This document shows, in pieces, positions 35,972 through 43,482 of a DNA stretch of 64,000 nt. The DNA is from Burkholderia cepacia. Its GTDB lineage: Bacteria; Pseudomonadota; Gammaproteobacteria; Burkholderiales; Burkholderiaceae. The notes below the pieces were generated by a model that searched no databases, was not told where the DNA came from, and saw nothing but the letters and a program-made list of their open reading frames with translations. The stretch lies in contig NZ_CP013443.1 of NCBI RefSeq assembly GCF_001718835.1, positions 2,790,001 to 2,854,000 of the forward strand, read 5' to 3'. Position numbers and translations under genes: made by a program. How positions within the stretch are numbered: the stretch's first letter is position 1; the number at the start of each line of letters is the position of its first letter.

Positions 35972-36430
35972 ATGGCTAACGTCTACGACAAGCTGAAGTC
36001 GCTCGGCATCGAGCTCCCGACCGCCGGCGCACCGGCCGCCGCCTACGTGATGAGCGCGCAAAGCGGCAATACGGTCTACCTGTCGGGCCACATCGCGAAG
36101 AAAGACGGCAAGGTCTGGGCCGGCAAGCTCGGCGCGGATCTGCAGACGGAAGACGGCAAGGCGGCCGCGCGCGCGATCGCGATCGACCTGCTCGCGACGC
36201 TGCACGCGCACACCGGCGACCTGAACAAGGTCACGCGCATCGTCAAGCTGATGAGCCTCGTCAACTCGACGCTCGACTTCACCGAACAGCACGTCGTGAC
36301 GAACGGCGCGTCGGAACTGATCGCCGACGTGTTCGGCGACGCGGGCAAGCACGCACGCTCGGCTTTCGGCGTCGCGCAGATCCCGCTCGGCGCGTGCGTC
36401 GAGATCGAGCTGATCGCCGAAGTTGCGTAA
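35972..36430 (+). CDS. RidA/YjgF-family enamine/imine deaminase
   Basis: A 152-aa soluble protein of the YjgF-like RidA subgroup, beginning MANVYDKLKSLGIELPTA, with SGNTVYLSGHIAKKDGKVWA and VTRIVKLMSLVNSTLDF. It ends HARSAFGVAQIPLGACVEIE, in which the conserved Arg stabilises the substrate carboxylate. RidA proteins hydrolyse 2-aminoacrylate-type imines released by PLP enzymes, which fits the aminotransferase 42 bp upstream. A GAGGAA site precedes the ATG. Confidence 0.9.
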   Translation: MANVYDKLKSLGIELPTAGAPAAAYVMSAQSGNTVYLSGHIAKKDGKVWAGKLGADLQTEDGKAAARAIAIDLLATLHAHTGDLNKVTRIVKLMSLVNSTLDFTEQHVVTNGASELIADVFGDAGKHARSAFGVAQIPLGACVEIELIAEVA

Positions 36431-36443
36431 CGGGCGCAACACG

Positions 36444-37325
36444 GTGCCCGGCCGTCTCGTCCGCTTCAAGCAGGTCGACGTGTTCACGTCGGTGCCGTTC
36501 AAGGGCAACGCGCTCGCCGTGGTGTTCGACGCCGATTCGCTCGGCGACGACGCCATGCTCGAGATCGCCCGCTGGACGAACCTGTCGGAAACGACGTTCG
36601 TCTGCACGCCGACCGATCCGGAAGCCGACTACCGCGTGCGGATCTTCACGACGGCCGGTGAACTGCCGTTCGCCGGCCACCCGACGCTCGGCACCGCGCA
36701 TGCGTTCCTGGAAAGCGGCGCGCGGCCGCGTACGCCGGGGCGGCTGATCCAGCAGTGCGGGGTCGGCCTGGTTGCGCTGCGCGAGCAGGCCGACGGCTGG
36801 GCGTTCGCCGCGCCGCCGGCCCGTGTCACGCCGCTCGACCGTTCGGACTACGCGGCGCTGGCTGCCGCGCTGCGCAGCGACGCGATCGACCTGGAAGCCG
36901 AGCCGTGCGCGGTCGACAACGGCGCGCCGTGGCTGGTCGTGCGGCTGAAGTCTGCCGACGCGTGCGTCGGCCTGTCGCCCGATCCGGCCGCGCTGGCGGC
37001 GCTCACGCACCGTTACGGCATGGACGGCCTCGCCGTCTATGCGCCGCACGCAGAAGGCGGCCCCGCGACGTTCGAAATCCGCTGCCTGATGACGGGCGGC
37101 AACTTCGGCTTCGGCGAGGATCCCGTCACCGGCAGCGCAAACGCCGCGCTGGCCGGGCTGCTGACACGGCAGGGGCGCCGCCCCGGCCCGTCGTATACGG
37201 CCCGCCAGGGTACGGCGATCGGCCGCGACGGCCGCATTTGCGTCGACTACGACGACGACGGCACGACGTGGATCGGCGGCAGCGCCGTCACGATCGTCGA
37301 CGGCAGTTTCCGGCTTTCCGTCTGA
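36444..37325 (+). CDS. PhzF-family isomerase/epimerase-like protein
   Basis: A protein of about 293 aa with the diaminopimelate-epimerase fold of the PhzF family. It begins RFKQVDVFTSVPFKGNALAV; DYRVRIFTTAGELPFAGHPT contains the family active-site region (catalytic Glu in TxxxELPFAGHPTLG). The second half has RCLMTGGNFGFGEDPVTGSA. The start is uncertain: a GTG at 36444 is used here, while a TTG at 36423 would overlap the ridA stop and add seven residues. Close packing points to one operon with the aminotransferase and RidA. Phenazine synthesis itself is not implied. Confidence 0.87.
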   Translation: MPGRLVRFKQVDVFTSVPFKGNALAVVFDADSLGDDAMLEIARWTNLSETTFVCTPTDPEADYRVRIFTTAGELPFAGHPTLGTAHAFLESGARPRTPGRLIQQCGVGLVALREQADGWAFAAPPARVTPLDRSDYAALAAALRSDAIDLEAEPCAVDNGAPWLVVRLKSADACVGLSPDPAALAALTHRYGMDGLAVYAPHAEGGPATFEIRCLMTGGNFGFGEDPVTGSANAALAGLLTRQGRRPGPSYTARQGTAIGRDGRICVDYDDDGTTWIGGSAVTIVDGSFRLSV

Positions 37326-37545
37326 TCATCGGATATTTCGCGGCGCGCCATGCGCACCGCGGCTGCCGGCGCTATGCTTACCCAGCTATCGCAAAAACGT
37401 TCCAGCCAGTAATATCGGGCCTAATCCGTCGCTTGAGGGTCTGTCCATAGATGCGTTTTTCCGCAGATGAACAGCCGCTGACGCGACCCCATATTCAGCC
37501 ATCCTGCGGGATGGCGCATGCGCGCCAGGACGCCGCCCCTTTCCG

Positions 37546-39885
37546 ATGAGCTCCGCCCGGTCCAACCACACGCCGCCGACCCGGCCGCTTCGCGCGCCGC
37601 GCAAATCGCGCCGGCGTGCGCTATTTGCGATCCCGCTGCTCGGGATGCTGGCGCTTGCGCTGCTGTGGGCCGTGATCATCGCGCGACTCTCGGTGGAAAA
37701 GGACAGCGCATACAAGGAGGCGGCGGCTTCCGCGGCGATCCTGTCCTCCGCGCTCGAGCAGCATACGGTCAAGGCGATCCACCAGGTCGACCAGATCACC
37801 CGCTTCGTCAAGTTCGAATTCGAGAAGTCCCCCGCGCGCTTCAACCTCGCGAGTGCCGTCGAGAAAGGCGTCGTGCCGAGCGACACGCTGATCCAGGTGT
37901 CGCTCGTCAACGCGAAGGGCATCCTGTTCGCGAACACGGCCGAGCTGCATCCGCAGCCGATCAACCTGTCCGACCGCGAGCACTTCAAGGTTCACCTCGC
38001 GCACAACGACGACCGCCTCTTCATCAGCAAGCCCGTGCTCGGCCGCGTATCGAGCCACTGGACGCTGCAGATGACACGCCGCCTGAACAACCCGGACGGC
38101 AGCTTCGCGGGCATCGTCGTCGTGTCGGAAGACCCGAGCTACTTCACGAACGACTTCTACAACAACGCGGCGATCGGCAAGGAAGGCGTGATCGCGGTCG
38201 TGTCCGATACGGGCGGCGTGCTCGCGCGGCGCACGGGCTCGGTCAGCAACGCGCCGGGTGCGTTTTCGGCGTCGGGTGTCTACCCGATCGCCGAGCGCGT
38301 GACGGGCACGATCATCGACCCGATCGACGGCGTGACGCGCATCGTGTCGTACCGCCACCTCGACGGCTACCCGCTCGCGGTGATGGTCGGGCTGTCGCAG
38401 ACCGAGGAATTCGCGGACTACTACCACACGCGCAACGTCTACCTGCTGATGACAAGCTTCATCACGCTCGCGATGCTCGCGTTCTTCGGCGTCGCGACGG
38501 GCCTGATCGGCAAGCTGCTCGGCCGCGAGCGCGAGATGACGCAGCTCGCCGAATACGACCTGCTCACCGGCCTCGCGAACCGCTATGCGACGCTGCGCGG
38601 GCTGCGCAACGACGTGTCGATGCCGGCGAGCCTGTCGCGGCTCGGGTTGCTGTTCATCGATCTCGACAACTTCAAGACCGTCAACGACACGCTCGGCCAC
38701 AACGCCGGCGACATCGTGCTGCAGATGACCGCGTCGCGCCTGGCCGATGCGGTCGGCGACGAAGGCTCGCTCGCGCGGATCGGCGGCGACGAGTTCGTCG
38801 TCGTGATGAAGGGCGACGACGTCGAGCGGCGCGCGGTACGGCTCGCGGAAGCGATCATCCGGATGTTCAGCGAACCGTTCGACGTGCGCGGCAGCTCGTT
38901 CGTGCTGCACGCGAGCATCGGCATCGCGCTGCACACGGTCGCGAACGAAAGCGAGATCGACCTGCTGAAGAAGGCCGATCTCGCGATGTACAGCGCGAAG
39001 GACGCCGGCAAGAACTGCTACCAGTTCTACGCGCCGCACCTGTCGCACCGCGCCGACCACCTGATGCGCTGGGAACAGCAACTCCGCGTCGCGCTCGCCG
39101 AGGGGCAGCTGTTCCTCGCGTACCAGCCGAAGATCGACCTCACGCACCGCCACATCACCGGCTTCGAGGCGCTCGCGCGCTGGGATCACCCCGAGCACGG
39201 GATCATCTCCGCGAACGAATTCATTTCGATTGCCGAATCGACCGGCCTGATCGTGCCGATCGGCGACTTCGTGATCCGCACCGCGTGCGAGCAGATCGCG
39301 CGCTGGCGCGACGAGGGCCACGATACGCTGACGCTCGCGGTCAACATCTCGCCGGTGCAGTTCTGGCGCGGCGACCTGATCGAGACGATCTCGAGCACGC
39401 TGCAGGAAACCGGCATCGACGCGAACCGGCTCGAAATCGAGATCACCGAAACCGCGATGATGGAATATCCGGAACTCGTGTCCGAGAAGATCGTCGCACT
39501 GAAGAAACTCGGCATCCGGATCGCACTCGACGATTTCGGCACCGGCTATTCGTCGCTGTCGTACCTGCACCGCTTCTCCGTCGACACGCTGAAGGTCGAC
39601 CGCTCGTTCGTGCAGGCGATCCCGAACGATCGCAGCGTGTGCGTGATGGTGTCGTCGATCGTGCATCTCGCGCGCTCGCTCGGCCTGACCGTCGTCGTCG
39701 AAGGCACGGAAACCGAGGAGCAGATCACGTGGCTGTCCGCGCTCGGCGAAATCGAGGCGCAGGGTTTCCTGTTCTCGCGACCGGTGCCGGCCGACGCGAT
39801 TCCCGCGCTGATCGCACGCTTCGGCGTGCGCGGCGGCCGCGCGAAAATCGTCCCGCATCGCGCGACGGGCAGCACCGGCGCCTGA
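37546..39885 (+). CDS. Membrane sensor with GGDEF and EAL domains (c-di-GMP turnover)
   Basis: A 779-aa inner-membrane protein. A basic N-terminus and helix (about 26-47) are followed by a periplasmic PDC/dCache-type sensor (about 50-295, with GRVSSHWTLQMTRRLNNPDG) and a second helix (about 300-322). The GGDEF domain has DLLTGLANRY and an intact GGDEF at 413-417; the EAL domain has intact EAL at 541-543 and the DDFGTGYSSLSYL loop. Both active-site signatures are complete, so it could make and break c-di-GMP; only biochemistry can tell which dominates. It is the only gene in its immediate transcription unit. Confidence 0.92.
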   Translation: MSSARSNHTPPTRPLRAPRKSRRRALFAIPLLGMLALALLWAVIIARLSVEKDSAYKEAAASAAILSSALEQHTVKAIHQVDQITRFVKFEFEKSPARFNLASAVEKGVVPSDTLIQVSLVNAKGILFANTAELHPQPINLSDREHFKVHLAHNDDRLFISKPVLGRVSSHWTLQMTRRLNNPDGSFAGIVVVSEDPSYFTNDFYNNAAIGKEGVIAVVSDTGGVLARRTGSVSNAPGAFSASGVYPIAERVTGTIIDPIDGVTRIVSYRHLDGYPLAVMVGLSQTEEFADYYHTRNVYLLMTSFITLAMLAFFGVATGLIGKLLGREREMTQLAEYDLLTGLANRYATLRGLRNDVSMPASLSRLGLLFIDLDNFKTVNDTLGHNAGDIVLQMTASRLADAVGDEGSLARIGGDEFVVVMKGDDVERRAVRLAEAIIRMFSEPFDVRGSSFVLHASIGIALHTVANESEIDLLKKADLAMYSAKDAGKNCYQFYAPHLSHRADHLMRWEQQLRVALAEGQLFLAYQPKIDLTHRHITGFEALARWDHPEHGIISANEFISIAESTGLIVPIGDFVIRTACEQIARWRDEGHDTLTLAVNISPVQFWRGDLIETISSTLQETGIDANRLEIEITETAMMEYPELVSEKIVALKKLGIRIALDDFGTGYSSLSYLHRFSVDTLKVDRSFVQAIPNDRSVCVMVSSIVHLARSLGLTVVVEGTETEEQITWLSALGEIEAQGFLFSRPVPADAIPALIARFGVRGGRAKIVPHRATGSTGA

Positions 39886-40068
39886 ACAACGCCGCCCGGA
39901 CGCGCGTTGTTTCGTTGTCCGTCCGGCTTGTTTACCTAGCGTTTTCGCGCATGGCCGCCGCGCGCCATCGGTCAGACAATGCCCAAGGCAGGTACGTCCA
40001 TGGCCAGACGTCCTATATTCAGGGCCCGTTCGCGCGAGTGACGACGGGTCCGCGTCTCTATACACGCC

Positions 40069-41271
40069 ATGATGAGCGTCGAAGTCGAAGCCGCCCGGCA
40101 CGTGGAGCAGGAATCCCTGTGGGCCTTTTTCAAGGTCGTCATGGGCATTTCCGCCGTGTCCTGGGGCGGGCTTTCGATGATGGCGCAGCTCGAACGCCAC
40201 TACGTGGAGCGGCTGCGGCGCATCGAGCCGCCCGCGTTCGGCGACATCGTGTCGCTGGCCTGGCTCGTGCCGGGCCCCGTAGGCTGCAACGTGGCGGTAC
40301 AGGTCGGCCAGACACTGCATGGCCGCGTCGGCGCGTGGATCGCCGGCGTCGCGAGCGTGCTGCCCTTCTCCATCCTGATGACGCTGTTCGCGATCTTCTA
40401 TCGCACGCCATTCGTACGCTCGCTGGCTGCGCCGATGCTGATCAATCACTTCGGCATGGTGCTCGCCGCGCTGATCGGCGTCACGTGGGTCAAGCAGGTG
40501 CGCGCGCTCGCGCGCACACGGCGCGAACAGCTGATCGCCGCGCTGTCGACGATTCTGCTCGCGTTCGCGCACAGCCCCGCGTCGTTCGTCGTGACCCTGT
40601 TCGCCGCATTCGCGGCGGGCTGGCTGACCGGGCCGCCGCAGGAGAACCGGGTCAATTTCACGCTGGCGAAGCGCGACCGCAAGCTGCTCGTCGTGCTCGC
40701 GGCGTTCGTCGCGCTGTTCGCGCTGCCGATTCCCGGCAACTATCAGGCGACGCTGCTGTGGCCGCGCCTCGCCGGCGCGGGCATGACGCTGTTCGGCGGC
40801 GGCTTTTCGGCGCTGCCCGTGCTCAAGACGCTGTTCGTCACGCCGGCAACGGGCATCTCCGATCACGACTTCACGCTTGCGTTCGCGCTGTCGCCCGTCG
40901 CGCCCGGGCCGCTGCTGAACGTCGTGCCGTTCCTCGGCTACCTGACCGACGGCTGGGTCGGCGCGCTGCTCGCGACCGCCGCGCTGTTCATTCCGTCGGG
41001 CTGCCTCGTCGTGTTCGCGCAGAACCATCTGTCCCGGCTCAAGCGCCATTCTCGCTTCGAGCACGGGATGCGCCTGCTGCGCGCGGCAACCACGGGTTTT
41101 CTCGTCGTCGCCGTCGTGAGGATCCTGCACCGCGAACCGGGCGACCCCGTGTACTGGCTGACGGGCGCCTTCGCGACACTTTGCTTCGCGCGCTTCAAGG
41201 TGCCCGTCTACGCCGTGTACGGCACGGTCGCGGTTGCATGCGGCGTGTGGCTGTGGGCGGCCGCGCACTGA
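40069..41271 (+). CDS. Chromate transporter family protein (ChrA-like, two CHR domains)
   Basis: A 400-aa membrane protein with two homologous CHR halves. The first has GISAVSWGGLSMMAQLERHY and WLVPGPVGCNVAVQVGQTL. The second has GMTLFGGGFSALPVLKTLFV and SPVAPGPLLNVVPFLGYL, the paired motifs of ChrA (usual GGP and PGP forms slightly altered). ChrA pumps chromate out of the cell, but many members have other anions as substrate. Two in-frame ATGs (40069 and 40072) are possible. It ends at the convergent PACE gene with a short gap. Confidence 0.86.
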   Translation: MMSVEVEAARHVEQESLWAFFKVVMGISAVSWGGLSMMAQLERHYVERLRRIEPPAFGDIVSLAWLVPGPVGCNVAVQVGQTLHGRVGAWIAGVASVLPFSILMTLFAIFYRTPFVRSLAAPMLINHFGMVLAALIGVTWVKQVRALARTRREQLIAALSTILLAFAHSPASFVVTLFAAFAAGWLTGPPQENRVNFTLAKRDRKLLVVLAAFVALFALPIPGNYQATLLWPRLAGAGMTLFGGGFSALPVLKTLFVTPATGISDHDFTLAFALSPVAPGPLLNVVPFLGYLTDGWVGALLATAALFIPSGCLVVFAQNHLSRLKRHSRFEHGMRLLRAATTGFLVVAVVRILHREPGDPVYWLTGAFATLCFARFKVPVYAVYGTVAVACGVWLWAAAH

Positions 41272-41289
41272 CCGCCGGCCGCCTGCGGC

Positions 41290-41727
41290 TCACGCGGCGA
41301 CGCGTCGCGCGAGCCGGCGCGCCCGCAGGCTGTCGTACGCGAGGTTGAAGGCGAACGTATAAGGCAGGAAGAACAGCACGATGCCGAGGTCGAGCAGCAG
41401 CGCCTCGACGAGGCCGATGCCGAGCCACCATGCGGCGAGCGGCACGACCATCGCGACGAGCCCCAGTTCGAACGCGACCGCGTGCACGATCCGCAGGCCC
41501 ACGTTGCGCACCCAGCCGAAGCGCCGCTCGAGCCGGTCGAACAGCGTATTGAACGCCATGTTCCACGCCATCGCGATCAGCGACACCATCACCGTCAGCA
41601 CGCCGACGTGCGACACCGGCATGTCGAGCAGCCACGCGCCGAGCGGCGCGCACAGCGCGATCGCGACCAGCTCGAACGTCAGTGCATGCAGCAACCGTTC
41701 CGTCATCGTTTTATTCGTATGTTTCAT
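41290..41727 (-). CDS. PACE-family multidrug (chlorhexidine-type) efflux pump
   Basis: A 145-aa protein with four membrane helices in two repeats, ERLLHALTFELVAIALCAP and GLRIVHAVAFELGLVAMVVP, each opening with the family's conserved Glu-containing FE motif. Members such as AceI export chlorhexidine and related biocides with protons. The start at 41727 (MKHTNKTM) is chosen because GAGG lies 7-10 nt upstream; another in-frame ATG at 41751 would add 8 residues. It is divergent from a LysR-type regulator, the arrangement known for AceI and AceR. Confidence 0.9.
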   Translation of the reverse strand: MKHTNKTMTERLLHALTFELVAIALCAPLGAWLLDMPVSHVGVLTVMVSLIAMAWNMAFNTLFDRLERRFGWVRNVGLRIVHAVAFELGLVAMVVPLAAWWLGIGLVEALLLDLGIVLFFLPYTFAFNLAYDSLRARRLARRVAA

Positions 41728-41839
41728 CGCAAACCTCGGGTCCTGTGTCATCCATGCCCGCCATTCTGATCGGCCTGACCGGATGATTCCAATTGGTTAT
41801 CATCGGTTTTTCCGATAAGACGATGCCAGGAGATCCCGT

Positions 41840-42724
41840 ATGCGCCACGCCCCCGAAGCCCTGCTCGCATTCGCCGAAGCCGCGCTGCTCGGCTCGTTCA
41901 CGGCCGCCGCGCGCAAGCTCGGCAAGCGCCAGTCGACGGTGTCTGAGGCGATCGCGAACCTCGAGATCGATCTCGGCGTGCAGTTGTTCGACCGCTCGAC
42001 ACGCGCGCCGACGCTGACCGACGCCGGGCGGGCGCTGCTGCCGCAGGTGCAGCGCGCACTCGAGGCCGGCGCGGCAATCGACCGCACGGCCGCGCGGCTC
42101 GCGCGCGGCGAGGAAGCACGGCTGACGCTCGTCGTATCCGATACGTACCAGTCGAAGCGCTACGAGGAAACGTTGACGGCGCTCGAGCGGCGCTTTCCCG
42201 CGCTCGAGTTCGAATGCCAGATCGCCGAGCACGACGACGTGCTCGACCTGATCCAGCAAGGGCGCGCACAGCTCGGGCTGATGGCCGCGCGCGCGGCCTA
42301 CCCGGCCGACATCGGCGCGGCGACGATCGCGGAGGAATCGGAGATCGGGCTGTTCGTCGGCCGCACGCACGCGCTCGCCGAATACGGCGACGCCGACGTG
42401 CCGCACGCCGCGCTGCGCGACGTGCGCGAACTGCGCCTCAATACCTATGCGATGCCGGACGGGCGCGGCGAAGACGGCCGGATCGTCGCCGGCGCCCACC
42501 GCTGGTCGGCGCCGAGCTACCTGATGCTGCTGGAGATGGCCGTGCAGGGGTTCGGCTGGGCCGAGCTGCCGCGCTGGATGGTCGACCACTTCGCGCGCGA
42601 TCGCCTGTGCGAACTGCGGGCGCGCGGCTGGCCGCGCCGCGTGCGCGTCGATGCGGTCTGGTCGCGCAACCGGCCGCTCGGCCCGGTCGGCTCATGGCTG
42701 CTCGATGCGATGCTCGCCGACTGA
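41840..42724 (+). CDS. LysR-type transcriptional regulator, probable activator of the divergent PACE pump
   Basis: A 294-aa regulator. Residues 5-65 form the LysR winged helix (ALLAFAEAALLGSFTAAARK, QSTVSEAIANLEIDLGVQLF). The periplasmic-binding-protein-like effector domain follows. The 112 bp to the divergent PACE gene contain an AT-rich segment around 41795-41820 (ATTCCAATTGGTTATCATCGG) where a T-N11-A type site could lie. Neighbour logic, as in Acinetobacter AceR, suggests it senses a biocide or polyamine. Confidence 0.86.
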   Translation: MRHAPEALLAFAEAALLGSFTAAARKLGKRQSTVSEAIANLEIDLGVQLFDRSTRAPTLTDAGRALLPQVQRALEAGAAIDRTAARLARGEEARLTLVVSDTYQSKRYEETLTALERRFPALEFECQIAEHDDVLDLIQQGRAQLGLMAARAAYPADIGAATIAEESEIGLFVGRTHALAEYGDADVPHAALRDVRELRLNTYAMPDGRGEDGRIVAGAHRWSAPSYLMLLEMAVQGFGWAELPRWMVDHFARDRLCELRARGWPRRVRVDAVWSRNRPLGPVGSWLLDAMLAD

Positions 42725-42758
42725 GCGGCGCGGCCGCGCACGCGGTCGGCCGCTGCCG

Positions 42759-43217
42759 TCAGAAGCCGCGCGACAACACCGCCGCGCCGATCGTGACGAC
42801 GCCAAGCACGAGGTTCACGAGGACGAGCAGGCGCACCGTATTCACCGCGCGCGCGCCGTCCGGCCACTTCTGCGCCTGCACCGCACGACGGATGCGCGGG
42901 AACAGCGCGAAGCGGATATGCCCGAAGATCAGCATCATCACGACGCCGAGCCCGGCCATCGCATGCAGCGACCACGTTGCGTGCGCGCCACCGAATTCCA
43001 CGAGCAGGAAGCCGCCGGACAGCAGGATCACGATCACGGCACCCGACACCCAGTTGAAGAAGCGGCCGAACACGCCTTCGATCAGCGGCAACCGAAGCTG
43101 CGGCGACAGGTCGGACAGCGCCGGACGCAGGCAGAAGTTGGCGAAGACCATCCCGCCCACCCACACGGCGACGGCCAGCAGATGAAGAAACAGCGCGACG
43201 GAGACAGCGTGGGACAT
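42759..43217 (-). CDS. CopD-like four-helix membrane protein
   Basis: A 152-aa protein beginning VALFLHLLAVAVWVGGMVF (His in the first helix) with three further helices, matching CopD/DUF2269-like membrane proteins. Such proteins are linked to copper or haem handling, but function is not established for this one. The start at 43217 has AGGA 9-12 nt upstream; a Met at 43226 is also possible. It lies between the LysR gene and parC with no clear partner. Confidence 0.78.
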   Translation of the reverse strand: MSHAVSVALFLHLLAVAVWVGGMVFANFCLRPALSDLSPQLRLPLIEGVFGRFFNWVSGAVIVILLSGGFLLVEFGGAHATWSLHAMAGLGVVMMLIFGHIRFALFPRIRRAVQAQKWPDGARAVNTVRLLVLVNLVLGVVTIGAAVLSRGF

Positions 43218-43421
43218 GGCGAGCATCCTGTTATGAGTTGAATACGTCGGACCGGCCGGGCATGCGGCGGGCCTGCGCGATGCGCGAACGGGTTGCGCGC
43301 CAACCGGCACGCACGCGGCATCGAGCGACGTTCGACAGGCGCAGCCTCGCGCGGTTCAGGCCCGTGGCGGGATTTCACAATATTTTGCAAGTGCCGAGTG
43401 ACGACCCGGCATGCCGCGCAT

Positions 43422-43459
43422 GAAAAAGGCCGCACGCCCGCCGAAGCGGCCGTGCGGCC
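43422..43459 (-). terminator. Intrinsic terminator after parC
   Basis: On the minus strand a stem GGCCGCACG / CGTGCGGCC with a 14-nt loop (itself GC-rich and able to fold), followed by TTTTTCA; about 24 nt past the parC stop. Confidence 0.75.
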
Positions 43460-43482
43460 CGTGATGCCGCCCGAACGCGCGC

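Noticed and set aside
37326..37545. Possible riboswitch or c-di-GMP aptamer upstream of the GGDEF-EAL gene
   Set aside because: Only short imperfect hairpins are visible; no aptamer core motif could be recognised.
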